Positions 15,301 through 26,500 of a DNA stretch of 64,000 nucleotides are shown in pieces. A model generated the notes under the pieces. That model did not search any database, was not told the origin of the DNA, and worked only from the letters and a program-made list of their open reading frames with translations. A program made the position numbers and the translations under genes. Origin of the DNA: Cucumis sativus (Eukaryota; Streptophyta; Magnoliopsida; Cucurbitales; Cucurbitaceae); contig NC_026659.2 of the NCBI RefSeq assembly GCF_000004075.3, positions 30,460,272-30,524,271 on the forward strand, read 5' to 3'. Every line of letters starts with the position of its first letter. The stretch's first letter is position 1.

Positions 15301-15455
15301 TTAATAAATAGTGAATAGAACTTCAATGCTAAAAGGTTGGACAAATTTCATTTTCTCCCAAAATTTTGGGGGTCATAATCAAATGTAGACTTGAAAAACA
15401 AGAAATGATTCTATGATTATGACTAAGAGGCTATTCATGTTATGTGTTTATGCCT
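12388..15455. other. Spacer between bHLH gene and UGT cluster
   Basis: The region begins with a CT-rich tract (12388-12430) that is probably bHLH 3' UTR. A GC-richer block at 14390-14780 has short open frames on both strands and a pyrimidine-rich second half, but no recognisable protein. A GA microsatellite lies at about 15130-15150 in a purine-rich stretch (15120-15270). Nothing else is supportable. Confidence 0.5.
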
Positions 15456-16864
15456 TCAAGTTCTCAACCAATTGATGAAATTGTTGAAATTCTTTGCTTC
15501 AAATCCTCTTTTTCAAGGATCTTCTCTACTTTTTCTTTAATCTCTGTTCTTGTACAAATTCCATGTCTGTCTTTCTTCAATTTCAACCCCACATTCCATA
15601 TATCACAAATGTAGCTCTCAACAAGAAACTGGTTGCCAAAGTATGGCCAACACAGGAACCGAACACCATGCTGAGACTTTCAAGCGTCGAATTCCAGCCA
15701 CAGTGGCTCACAAAGCAAGCAATTGATGGATGATTAAGAACCCTTTGTTGAGGAGCCGAATACACAATCTTGAAACCCTAATGGGAAGGCATTGTTAGGG
15801 TTTTCTTCAGTAATGTATTGCCTAACAACCCAGAGAAATGGTTTGCCTGTAACAATGTCTTACTGGAATTGAGTTTTGTCTAGAACTGTGAAGCTTCAAA
15901 ATGCAATGTAAAGGACCGAGAATGGAACTTGATGGTCGAGCCATTTCAGGCAAGTTGAGTGTTCTGGCCAGAAGTGTCCGACGTAAATTTTGAGCTGATT
16001 ACTAAAAGTGGGCCGATTGGGAGAATGTGAGGAGCCAAGTTGAAAGCTCCTACCTCAAGTTCATAAACTGTATTGCATTCTGCTACTTCCACTGCTTGTT
16101 GTTTCTTAAGCAAGCTTGAAATATAATTTTCTTTGTCTTTTCATTACCAAAATATGCTCAGGGCAAGTTTGTGTTCTGGTTGTAGGCCCAGGGCAAATTC
16201 TGTTTTTGATATTGTTTTAAATTCTTTGTTTGGGTAAGAAAGTGAATTTGTTTGGTTGTGTTGCCTAGTATAGCCACTGATTAAATCAATAAAGCATTGA
16301 GTTGGGCATATGGTTTTGTATGAATAGTAAATTTGTGAGGTTCATCAACTTGATTAAGACACTATTGATGTTAATCTGACCATCAAGCTCAATTAATTTC
16401 TCTTGAATCAGTTTTGGGATACTGAATAACTTTGCCAACATTGCAGCTGATGCTGGAGAGAAGCCAACTCGTCGGATTCTCGTCTTCACAGCAACTTCCA
16501 GAGCCCACCCAAGACTCTCATCAGCAATAACACTGGTAATTTCTTCACCACCTAACCTATGGATTGTGTTTATCAGCTCTTCAAGCTTCATGAGCACGGT
16601 ATCCAACATTGTGTCATGTAATTTACCACGATCATTTCTATTTGCACCAGGTTCCATGCCATTTGTGATTGAAACTAGGTGAATATTAGCATCTCCTATA
16701 TGATTTGTTTCTGCTAGAGCACCCATTACATGTTTATGATTGTGCTCTGTGTTCATGAACGTGATTTCAAATCCTTGTTTGGCTAAGCTCAGCGAGAATT
16801 CTAGCAGGGGGATCACATGGCCATGTGCTGGATAAGGTATGGCTAAAATGTGCCCACTACCCGT
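15456..16864 (-). pseudogene. UDP-glycosyltransferase (UGT83A1-like) pseudogene, full length
   Basis: Both exons of the neighbouring UGT genes can be aligned here. The first exon (about 16376-16864) keeps one open frame (GSGHILAIPYPAHGHVIPLL onward), but the start codon is ACG instead of ATG at 16862-16864. Its former donor reads GTCAGA instead of GTAAGA. The second exon (about 15456-16180) is broken. There is an in-frame TGA at 15896-15898 where the genes have Gly, a short deletion with a stop near 15855, a 21-base deletion before the sugar-donor motif that also turns its first Trp region into YSAP, and a one-base deletion near 15667 inside the motif. [12 protein letters not shown] remains readable. 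It cannot make a working enzyme; RNA-level roles are not excluded. Confidence 0.88.
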
Positions 16865-18443
16865 TTCTCTTCTGTAATTTAGGATTTAATTGTTAATCGA
16901 TTGATTGTTGATTTTCAACTTTAGTTTGTCACTATATATACAACACACACCACAATCTAAGTGATTTGGAGAGGAATCTTTTTCTCTATACTCTCTAAGC
17001 CATGCCATTGTCATTTCATATGTGATACTAACCTAACTTTGGTTATATCTAGCTCCTAATTGTTAATTGTTATTTGTGTTCGCCTTCACTTTCTTCTGGT
17101 ATTAAATGTGTTAACTTTTCTTAATATTCCATCCTTTTTCATCTTTTCTTTCTCTCCATTTTCTTGGCTTTTATGTGCTATGATATTTGAAAGAAACTTC
17201 AGAGAAATTTCAAGATTGAAATATACTAATTTTAGGTTGCTATAAAATTATAACCTAGCTAGAAGTGTGTCACGGTTACAAACAAGTGTGTTGTCGATTT
17301 GCAAAATTTCAAAAGCCTTATTTTACTAAATTGTGCATAGTTCAACAAACATAAAATGTATATACTTTACTAGACGATATCATGTTTTATTCATCTCACA
17401 CGACGTTGAAAAAAGTCTTATGCCTTTTCTACCCATGGTCATGATGCTCTTCTAGTCTTCTTCTTTTTTAATAGAAAAACTACTTAACGTAAACTTATTG
17501 TCATAGATGATTTATGTAAGCAGACATTTTTTATATTTATATATGCTGTCCTTTTGAATTGTTCTTTTTCCTTTTTCGTAATATCTTTTTATGTGGTCTT
17601 TCATTATTTTCGTTATTGGTTTTATATTAATCAATTGGATTGGAAAATTTAACAGAAAAAAGTTAAGTACACTTTTATTTCAAGGTAGTGAGCACTATTT
17701 ACTCGTTAATCGTGTTCTTATAAATTTTCAGGACTATAATACGTGTATTTTTTTGTATTTTTAAGTTAATAGAAATTGTTTGACAAATTTGTATAGAAGG
17801 ACCTTTCTAGAGTTAAATTGAACTCTAAATTTGGAAAAGATAGAATTTTGGTCGTATGGTTCTGTCATGTGAAATTATCACTTTGACTTCAAGTTCACGT
17901 TTCTTCCTTCTTTGATCTGATTTTCTTTTGTCATTTTTTAAAAATCTAATATCAGCCTTTTGATTTATTTTTTAATCTAATTGATTCTTCTTCCCCAATT
18001 TGCAGCTTCTTATTCAATCGATTCTTCTCCATTTGATTCATCTTTGGGTAGATCTGCATCTTTTTTTTATTATTATTTTAATTTTTGAGAAACAAGAAGA
18101 GCAAGAAAATTTTTTACTATAGAAAAATGAGAAGGGAAGGAGGATGGAAGGAGCGAGGCACAAAAAGCGAGAGCGAAAGTGAAAATCCTAACAAAGTTGA
18201 TGACAAATGCATTCATTCTAAACTAAAAATGTATCGACGTCATCCTCAAGAACCACACAAGCGTTTTGGCCATAAAAGTTTCAAAATATGTGAGTGTATG
18301 TATACATAAGAGGGTAAGCAGATCGAAGCTCAAGCCTTGTGATTGATTGTACACTAGTTGCATGTTGAACTATGGGAAAGATGATATTAATATGGAGCAA
18401 CAAACCTATAATGGTTCCTTTATTGTGATTAGATTAAAATATG
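16865..18443. other. Spacer inside left UGT duplication unit
   Basis: AT-rich flank between the broken UGT first exon and the intact gene. A TATATA motif near 16934-16940 would have been the TATA box of the broken copy. A short open frame at 18085-18309 is not preserved in the right unit, so it is not taken as a gene. The sequence next to 18443 probably holds the 3' UTR of the intact gene. Confidence 0.5.
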
Positions 18444-20062
18444 TTAAGTTTTCAACCAGTTTATGAAATTGTTCAGGTTATTATAAGATTGACCGCCTTC
18501 TTTGATGCTTTCCACGACCGTTTTCTTTAATTTTTGAATTCTCTGTTTTGAATCCTCATCTGCGATGAGCTTCTCCACTTTTTCTTTAATCTCTGTTCTT
18601 GTAACGATTCCATGTTTGTCTTTCTTCAATTTCAACCCCACCTTCCATATATCACAAATGTAGCTCTCATTAAGAAACTGGTCGGCAAAGTATGGCCAAC
18701 ACAGGAATCGGATGCCATTGCTGAGGCTTTCAAGGGTAGAATTCCAGCCACAGTGGCTCACAAAGCAAGCGATTGAGGGATGATTAAGAACACTTTGTTG
18801 AGGAGCCCAACCCACAATCTTCCCGCGAGATTCTATCCTCTCTTGAAACCCTAACGGGAAGACATTGTTAGGGTCCTCTTCAGTAATGTCTGGCCTTACC
18901 ACCCAGAGAAATGGTTTGCCTGTAAGCTCAAGCCCTAGGGCTAACTCCTGGAATTGAGTTTTGTCTAGAACAGTGAAGCTTCCAAATGCAATGTAAATGA
19001 CTGAGCATGGAGCTTTCTGGTCGAGCCATTTCAGGCAAGTTGAGTCTTCTGGCCAGAAGTGTCCAATAGAATTTTCCAGTCGATTTCTTGCTAAAAGTGG
19101 GCCGATTGGGAGAATACGAGGAGCTAAGCTGAAGATTTCTGCCTCAAGGTCATATACTGTATTGCAGATAACCCAATCTGCCACTTCTATTGCTTTGTTG
19201 TTCGCTAAGAAAACTTGAAATAGAAATTTCTCGGTCTCTTTGTCACCAATACATGCCCAAACCAATTTTTCTGTTCTGGTTATGGGTACTGATTCTGCTA
19301 ACTTGATGTCCTCGCTTTTCAGTAAGGTTCCTGTTGATAATGAAATTAATCATGAGCAAATTTTATGTTGATATTTTGCTTATTGATTAGATTGTTTCAA
19401 ATTCTTTGTGTGGCGAAGATGGTGAATTTCTTTGTTGTTCTGCCTACTTTAATCTCATTATCTAAAGTTTAAGTGAATGAAAGACTGAGTTTGACTTATG
19501 ATTGATTTTGTCTGAATCAGAAAACTTGTTGGATGGACTCATCAACTCTGATCAAGATACAGTTGAAACCCTTCTTACCATCAGAATCTATTAGTTTTTG
19601 TTCAATCAAGTTTGGGATGCTAAATAGCATAGCCAACAATGCAGCCGCAGCTGGCCAGAAGGCGACTCGTGGGATTTTCATCTTCGCAGCAACTTCTAAA
19701 GCCCATCCAAGGTTCTCATCAGCAATAACACCAGTAATTTCATTGCCACCCAATCCATTGATCGTGTTTATCAGCTCTTCTAGCTTCACAGGCATGACTT
19801 GCAACATTGTTTCAGTTAATTTACCAAGATTACTTCTATCCTCCCCAGGTTTCAGGCCATCTGGAAGTGAGACTAAATGAACACGACCATCCCCTATCTG
19901 ATTTGTTTCTGCTAGAGCACTCACTACACGTTTGTGATTGTACTCTGTGTTTACAAACGTGATTTTGAAACCATGTCTGGCTAAGCACAACGATAATTCC
20001 AACAAGGGAATCACATGGCCTTGTGCTGGATAAGGTATGGCCAAGATGTGCCCACTCCCCAT
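18444..20062 (-). CDS. UGT83A1-like: UDP-glycosyltransferase 83A1-like, copy 1
   Basis: Two exons, 19579-20062 and 18444-19330, joined in phase 1 across a 248-base GT-AG intron, give 456 residues, close to the 464 of Arabidopsis UGT83A1. Family-1 UGTs move glucose from UDP-glucose to small acceptors in the cytosol. The acceptor-side catalytic His is His16 in YPAQGHVIP. The 44-residue sugar-donor (PSPG) motif spans about residues 336-379, starts WAPQ, contains [10 protein letters not shown] and ends ADQ. Residue 369 is Arg (NGIRFLCWP) where UGTs nearly always have Pro. No signal peptide or membrane segment is seen. It sits in a tandem duplication with 23193-24812. The acceptor substrate cannot be inferred. 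Confidence 0.93.
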
Positions 20063-21136
20063 TTTGCTTCTCTAATCTTTGATTTACTTCCTTTTCATTT
20101 GGTTGTAGGTTCTAAACTTCAATGTATAGTCACATATATACACATAACCACCAATGTAGTTGGCTTTGTGTGTATTGCATTTCTTTGTATTGATATAAAC
20201 AATTGTGAATTTGTTTCTGTATTATGTCTATAATTGTAGCCATTTTGTCATTTTTGTATATGATGGTAAAATGGCTTAGGTTATATCTCCTCATTGTTCT
20301 TTATATTTACCATCTACCTTTTGGTATTGGTTGTTTTCCATTTGTTATTGACTTTTTCAATATGGAAAATTTTCTTGATGTTCTTACTCTCTTGTTTTAC
20401 TTTATTTTATGTTGGATTTATATGTTATATTAATTAAATTTTAGGCAGGCTTAGAGTTCCCAGGGGCATGGAGAGTTTCTTCACTAGTGATTTCTAACTC
20501 CAATGAGTGATTTTTTCTCTTTAGCCAATCCTCCCAAGAGAAAATTCCAATTTGGAACTTTTAAAATTTTAGGTTATTAAATTTTAAACTAAAATTTTAA
20601 ATTAAGGTGGAATTAGCAAATATGTTGCAACTGGAAGCAATCTGATGTTGATTTGTTCACTTCTATGCTACTGCTTGCTTGATTTTTTCTTTCTTTATTT
20701 GTTTTCTCTAAAACTTTTTGTTTTTCTTGGGAATGGTTTCTCTTATTCTATTTTCTTTTTATTTAATAATTATTCTTCTTAAATCTTAACTTTTAGGTTG
20801 CATTAGGATGAAATTTAAATCATAGATGGTAAAATATGTGGACTAAATTTGTACTTATTAAAGTTCAATTACTAATTTGTTACATAATTGAAAGTACAAA
20901 AACCAAATTATTATCGTTGTTACTTCCACCAAAATTTTCATCCATGTGATAAAAGGAAAGCTAATAGCGGGAAGTTTCAATCCATCCCCTCATTTGTTGT
21001 TCTAAACATGTTTAATAAATACTAGTAGTTAGATAACAATCTATTTGAAAGTAGTTTCAACTTTCTATCAGAAGGACAGGACAGGTGAACCAAGATCCTG
21101 TCTGTTGAGGCCAAATGGGACCCCTCCATTTTCAGC
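20063..21136. other. Spacer between UGT copy 1 and the first-exon fragment
   Basis: Up to about 20955 this is the duplicated upstream flank of UGT copy 1. From about 20956 to 21136 the sequence has no counterpart in the other unit and marks the join between duplication units. No gene is seen. Confidence 0.5.
20130..20142 (-). promoter_or_regulatory. Likely TATA box of UGT copy 1
   Basis: A TATATATGTG stretch on the minus strand lies about 70-80 bases upstream of the ATG at 20062, a normal TATA-to-start distance for a short leader. The same motif sits at the same place before copy 2. Confidence 0.45.
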
Positions 21137-21624
21137 TGACCATCAAAATCAATTAATTTTTCTTGAATCGGTTTTGGGATACTGAATAACTTAGCCAACA
21201 TTGCAGCTGATGCTGGAGAGAAGCCAACTCGTCGGATTCTCGTCGTCACAGCAACTTCCAGAGCCCACCCAAGACTCTCATCAGCAATAACACTGGTAAT
21301 TTCTTCAACACCTAACCTATGGATTGTGTTTATCAGCTCTTCAAGCTTCATGCTCATGGTATCCGACATTGTGTCATGTAATTTACCAAGATCATTTCTA
21401 TTTGCACCAGGTTCCATGTCATCTGTGATTGAAACTAGGTGAATATTAGCATCTCCTATATGATTTGTTTCTGCTAGAGCATCCATTCCATGTTTTTGAC
21501 TGTGCTCTGTGTTCATGATGGTGATTTCAAATCCTTGTTTGGCTAAGCACGGCGAGAATTCTAGCAGGGGGATCACATGGCCTTGTGCTGGATAAGGTAT
21601 TGCTAAAATGTGCCCACTACCTGT
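21137..21624 (-). pseudogene. UGT83A1-like first-exon fragment
   Basis: Only the N-terminal exon of a UGT is present. It matches the first exon of the broken copy at 16376-16864 closely, with residues such as SVIADESLGWALEVA and RIRRVGFSPASAAM shared by these two. The start codon is ACA (21622-21624) where the intact genes have ATG and the left copy has ACG. The former donor reads GTCAGC. Past it the frame runs on to about 21022 in unrelated sequence and no second exon follows. It is the duplicated end of the left pseudogene, cut at its intron. The frame has stayed open without a start, so loss of selection may be recent. Confidence 0.85.
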
Positions 21625-23192
21625 TTCTCTTCTGTAATTTAAGATTTAATTGTTATTTGATTGATTTTTTATTTTCTACTTTAGTTTGTCACTATATATA
21701 CAACACACACCACAATCAAAGTGATTTGGAGGAATCTTCTTCTCTATACTCTCTAAGCCATGCCGTTGTCATTTCATATGTGACACTAACCTAACTTTGG
21801 TTATATCTAGCTCCTAATTGTTAATTGTTATTTGTGTTCGCCTTCACTTTCTTCTGGTATTAAATATGTTAATTTTTCTTAACTTGTTGGAAACTTTTCT
21901 TAATATTCCATCCCTTTTTTCATCTTTTCTTTTTCTCTCCATTTTCTTGGCTTTATATGCTATGATATTTGAAAGAAACCTAAGAGACTTTCAAAATTGA
22001 AATATACAAATTTTAGGTTGCTAAAATTATAACCTAGTTAGAAGCGTGTCACGGTTATAAACAATTGTGTTGTCGATTTCCAAAATTTCAAAAGCTTTAC
22101 TTTTACTAAATTGTGCATAGTTCAACAGACAAAATGTATGTACTTTACTAGACGATTCACACAACGTTGAAAAGGGTCTTATGTTTTTTCTACTCGTGGC
22201 ATTATGCTCTTCTAGTCTTCTTTTTTTTTTAAAAAAAAACTAATTAACCTAAACTTATTCTCATAGATGATATTTGTAAGTAGATAATTTTTATATTTAT
22301 ATATGCGGTCCTTTTGAATTGTTCTTTTTCCTTTTTCGTAATATTTTTTTATGTGGTCTTTAATTATTTTTGTTACTGGTTTTATTAATCAATTGGATTG
22401 GAAATTTAATAGAAAAACATTAAGTACACTTTTATTTCAACGTAGTCAGCACTATTTACTCATTAATCGTGTTCTTGTAACTTTTCAGAACTATGATACG
22501 TATATTCTTTTGTTTTTTTTGTTTTTTTTGCAGTTAATAGAAATTGTTTAAGAAATATGTATAGAAGGACCTTTCTAGAAGTTAAATTGAACTCTAAATT
22601 TGAAAAAGATAGAATTTTGGTCTTATGGTTCTGTCATGTGAAATTACCACTTTGACTTCAAGTTCACGTTTCTTCCTTCTTTGATCTTTTGATTTTCTTT
22701 TGTCATTTTTTTAAGAATCTAACATGCAGCCTTTTATTTTTATTTTTTAATCTAATTTATTCTTCTTCCTAATTTTCTTCAATCTATTCTTCTTCAATTG
22801 ATTTATCTGGTCAATCTGCATCTTTTTTCTTTTTTAATTTTTGAGAAACAAGGACAGTAAGAAGATTTTTTAATTTTTGAGAAGGGAAGGAGGATGGAAG
22901 GAGCGAGATGCCAAAAGCGAGAGCGAACATGAAAATCCTAACCAAGTTGATGACAAATGCGTTCATTCTAAACTAAAAATGTATCAACGTCAATCCTCAA
23001 GGTCCACACAAGCATTTTGGCCATAAAAGTTTCAAAATATGTGAGTGTGTATAGATAACAGGGTAAGCAGATCGAAGCTCAAGCTTTGTGGTTGATTGTA
23101 TACTAGTTGCGTGTTGAACTATGGGAAAGATGATATTAATATGGAGCAACAAACCTGTAGTGGTTCCTTTATTGACATTAGATTAAAATATG
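21625..23192. other. Spacer inside right UGT duplication unit
   Basis: Homologous to 16865-18443. It shows the same TATATA motif near 21694-21700 and the same AT-rich background, with small indels. The short open frame of the left unit (18085-18309) is disrupted here, supporting a non-coding nature. Confidence 0.5.
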
Positions 23193-24812
23193 TTAAGTTT
23201 TCAACCAGTTTATGAAATTGTTCAGGTTATTATAAGATTGACCGCCTTCTTTGATGCTTTCCACTACCGTCTTCTTTAATTTTTGAATTCTCTGTTTTGA
23301 ATCCTCATCTGCTATGAGCTTCTCCAATTTTTCTTTAATCTCTGTTCTTGTAACGATTCCATGTTTGTCTTTCTTCAATTTCAACCCCACCTTCCATATA
23401 TCACAAATGTAGCTCTCATTAAGAAACTGGTCGGCAAAGTATGGCCAACACAGGAATCGGATGCCATTGCTGAGGCTTTCAAGGGTAGAGTTCCAGCCAC
23501 AGTGGCTCACAAAGCAAGCGATTGAGGGATGATTAAGAACACTTTGTTGAGGAGCCCAACCCACAATCTTCCCGCAAGATTCTATCCTCTCTTGAAACCC
23601 TAACGGGAAGACATTGTTAGGGTTCTCTTCAGTAATGTCTGGCCTCACCACCCAGAGAAATGGTTTGCCTGTAAGCTCAAGCCCTAGGGCTAACTCCTGG
23701 AATTGAGTTTTGTCTAGAACAGTGAAGCTTCCAAATGCAATGTAAATGACTGAGCATGGAGCTTTCTGGTCGAGCCATTTCAGGCAAGTTGAGTCTTCTG
23801 GCCAGAAGTGTCCAATAGAATTTTCCAGTCGATTTCTTGCTAAAAGTGGGCCGATTGGGAGAATACGAGGAGCTAAGCTGAAGATTTCTGCCTCAAGGTC
23901 ATATACTGTATTGCAGATAACCCAATCTGCCACTTCTATTGCTTTGTTGTTCCCTAAGCAAACTTGAAATATAATTTTCTCGGTCTCTTCGTCACCAACA
24001 CATTTCCAAACCAATCTTTCCGTTCTGGTTATGGGTACTGATTCTGCTAACTTGATGTCCTCGCTTTTCAGTAAGGTTCCTGTTGATATTGAAATTAATC
24101 ATAAGCAAATTTTATGTTGATATTGTGCCTAATGATTAGATTGTTTCGAATTCTTTGTGTGACAAAGATGGTGAATTTTTTTGTTTGTTCTGCCTACTTT
24201 AATCTCATTATCTAAAGTTTAAGTGAATGAAAGACTGAGTTTGACTTATGATTGATTTTGTCTGAATCAGAAAACTTGTTGGATGCACTCATCAACTCCG
24301 ATCAAGAAACAGTTGAAACCCTTCTTACCATCAGAATCAATTATTTTTTGTTCAATCAAGTTTGGGATGCTAAATTGCATAGCCAACAATGCAGCAGCAG
24401 CTGGCCAGAAGGCGACTCGTGGGATTTTCATCTTCGCAGCAACTTCTAAAGCCCATCCAAGGTTCTCATCAGCAATAACACCAGTAATTTCATTGCCACC
24501 CAATCCATTGATCGTGTTTATCAGCTCTTCTAGCTTCACAGGCATGACTTGCAACATTGTTTCAGTTAATTTACCAAGATTATTTCTATCCTCCCCAGGT
24601 TCCAGGCCATCAGGAAGTGAGACTAGATGAACACGACCATCCCCTATATGATTCGTTTCTGCTAAAGCACTTACTACACGTTTGTGATTGTACTCTGTGT
24701 TTACAAACGTGATTTTGAAACCATATTTGGCTAAGCACAACGATAATTCCAACAAGGGAATCACATGGCCTTGTGCTGGATAAGGTATGGCCAAGATGTG
24801 CCCACTCCCCAT
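23193..24812 (-). CDS. UGT83A1-like: UDP-glycosyltransferase 83A1-like, copy 2
   Basis: Exons 24329-24812 and 23193-24079 give 456 residues with the same intron position and phase as copy 1. All family features are present: His16 in AQGHVIPLLE, a PSPG motif starting WAPQ with [10 protein letters not shown] and ending ADQ, and the same Arg (NGIRFLCWP) in place of Pro. Differences from copy 1 are unevenly spread. About a dozen lie in exon 1 and in the first 20 or so residues after the start of the WACIGDKE/WKCVGDEE region, and only three in the last 240 residues (D/N, R/C, V/L). Both copies look functional and probably share donor use; different acceptor preference is possible because exon 1 forms the acceptor pocket. 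Confidence 0.93.
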
Positions 24813-25699
24813 TTTGCTTCTCTAATCTTTGATTTACTTGCTTTTCAATTGGTTGTAGCTTCTGAACTTCAATGTATAGTCATATATATACACACATCCA
24901 CCAATGTAATTGGCTGTGTGTATTGCATTTCTTTGTATTGATATAAACAATTGTGAATTTGTTTCTGTATTATGTCTATAATTGTAGCCAATTTGTCATT
25001 TTTGTATATGATGGTAAAATGGCTTAGGTTATATCTCCTCATTGTTCTTTATATTTACCATCTACCTTTTGGTATTGCTTTTTTTCCATTTGTTATTGAC
25101 TTCTTCTGTTTGGAAAATTTTCTTGATGTTCGTACTCTTGTTTTACTTTATTTTATATTGGATTTATATTATTGTTTTACCTTATTTTATGTTATTTTAT
25201 TTAAATTTCAGGCAGGCTTAGAGGTCCCAGGGGCATGGAGAGTTTCTTCACTACTGATTTCTAACTCCAAATGAGTGATTTTTTCTCTATAGATTATACC
25301 AATCTTTCCAAGAGAAAATTCCAATTTGGAACTTTTTAAATTTTAAACTAAGGTGGAATTAGCAATATGTTGCAAGTGGAAGCAATCTGATGTTGATTTG
25401 TTTAGTTCTATGCTACCTGTTTCTTATGCTTTATCTTTTTCTTTCTTTGTTTGTTCTCTATTTTATTTTATTTTTGGAATGGTTTCTCTTATTTTTATTT
25501 TATAATTCTTCTTAACTCTTAACTTTTTGGCTGAATTAGGATAACAATTAAATCATTACATATGGTAAAACAGGTGGACTAAATTTGTTCTTATTAAAGT
25601 TCAATTACTAATTTGTTACATAATTGAAAATACAAAAACCAAATTGTTATCGATTAAATTACCATCTATGTGATAATTTTCAATTATATCTAAATGGTT
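24813..25699. other. Upstream flank of UGT copy 2
   Basis: Duplicated counterpart of 20063-20955. AT-rich, with no coding signal apart from short chance frames. Confidence 0.5.
24880..24892 (-). promoter_or_regulatory. Likely TATA box of UGT copy 2
   Basis: TATATATATG on the minus strand about 70-75 bases before the ATG at 24812, at the position equivalent to the motif before copy 1. Confidence 0.45.
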
Positions 25700-26500
25700 T
25701 TGATCCTTGAAATCGTTGAGAATTTAGGGATCCAAGGAGCCATTTTCGCTCCTTCTACAGCTGCAATATTAACGACCTTATTCAAAATGGGATTATAAAC
25801 ACAGATGGGATTCCTGTAGAAGAAAAGGGAATTGAATTGGGTTCATTGGGAATTCCTTCATTCTTCCACACTCATGATCTTCCTTGGAATAACAAAAGGT
25901 TTTATTCGATCACTTCATAAGTATCCAAAGGTGTCAAATTGCAAAATGGTGCATTTTAATAGTCCTCATGTACTCGAGCTTTTACACTCGGTCCACTCTC
26001 GTGGCAACGAAGGCAGTGCAGTTATGGAAAGAAGACGACTCTGGCCTACGTTGGATGGACCAGCAACCGGTTGGCTCGGTTGAACGCATGGCATTTGGGA
26101 GAACCATGAGGAGATTGCCATGGGGATGGAGCTTACAGAGAGGGCATTCTTGTGGGTGGTGAGGCAAGGTATTAAGAGGAAAAATAGGAAAATAGTGAGT
26201 TGGGTTTCTCAACAAAAGGTACAAAAACACTTAAATTGGGATTTTTATGAACCATTGTGGGTGAAATTCTGTAATAGAAGGAGTCAGAAGTGGATTGCCA
26301 TTTATTTGTTGGCCTTGTGTGGGAGACCATTTCTCGAACACGAAGTACATTACTGAGATTTGGAGAGTTGGAATTGGATTTGAAAGTAATGGGTTTGTTG
26401 TTTTGTTAGTCGTTGGGAAATCAAGAAGAAAGTGGAGTTAATAGCAAGGGATGAAGAGATCAAAGCTACAAGTAAAGTTCTTAAATCACTTGTGCTTTGA
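25700..26500 (+). pseudogene. Decayed UGT pseudogene on the opposite strand
   Basis: Pieces of a UGT can be read on the plus strand in several frames. First comes GIQGAIFAPSTAAILTTLF (about 25728-25785, matching the end of a UGT first exon). A GMELTERAFLWVVRQGI piece follows near 26120-26170, then KIVSWVSQQKVQKHL near 26190-26235 (the start of the sugar-donor motif). A segment like the CWP..FEH...ITEIWRVGIGFE region lies near 26310-26385, and a C-terminal KKVELIARDEEIKATSK-like end near 26430-26480. Stops and frameshifts separate them, and the HCGW core is lost. It is older than the minus-strand copies and inverted relative to them. The sugar-donor motif start differs from the UGT83-like copies, so it may come from another UGT member. 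Confidence 0.75.

Larger units (their letters stand above)
16376..20955. repeat. Tandem segmental duplication, left unit
   Basis: This block is homologous to 21137-25672 at an offset of 4750-4760 bases. It holds the first exon of the broken UGT copy, its upstream flank, the complete UGT gene 18444-20062, and that gene's upstream flank. Long near-identical stretches are seen at corresponding points in coding and spacer DNA, for example around 16920 and 21680, 17460 and 22210, and 20220 and 24970. Edges are estimated by eye: the left edge lies at the former donor of the broken copy. Confidence 0.85.
21137..25672. repeat. Tandem segmental duplication, right unit
   Basis: Counterpart of 16376-20955. 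It carries the first-exon fragment (21137-21624), spacer, the complete UGT gene 23193-24812 and its upstream flank. Small insertions and deletions make it slightly shorter. Homology fades around 25672, where the plus-strand UGT relic begins shortly after. Confidence 0.85.

Noticed and set aside
18085-18309. 74-residue plus-strand frame
   Set aside because: The homologous stretch in the other duplication unit (about 22850-23055) has the frame broken, so it is unlikely to be coding.
21022-21136. Extension of the UGT fragment frame beyond its first exon
   Set aside because: The residues past the lost donor do not match any UGT and differ completely from the sister fragment; it is read-through of junction sequence.
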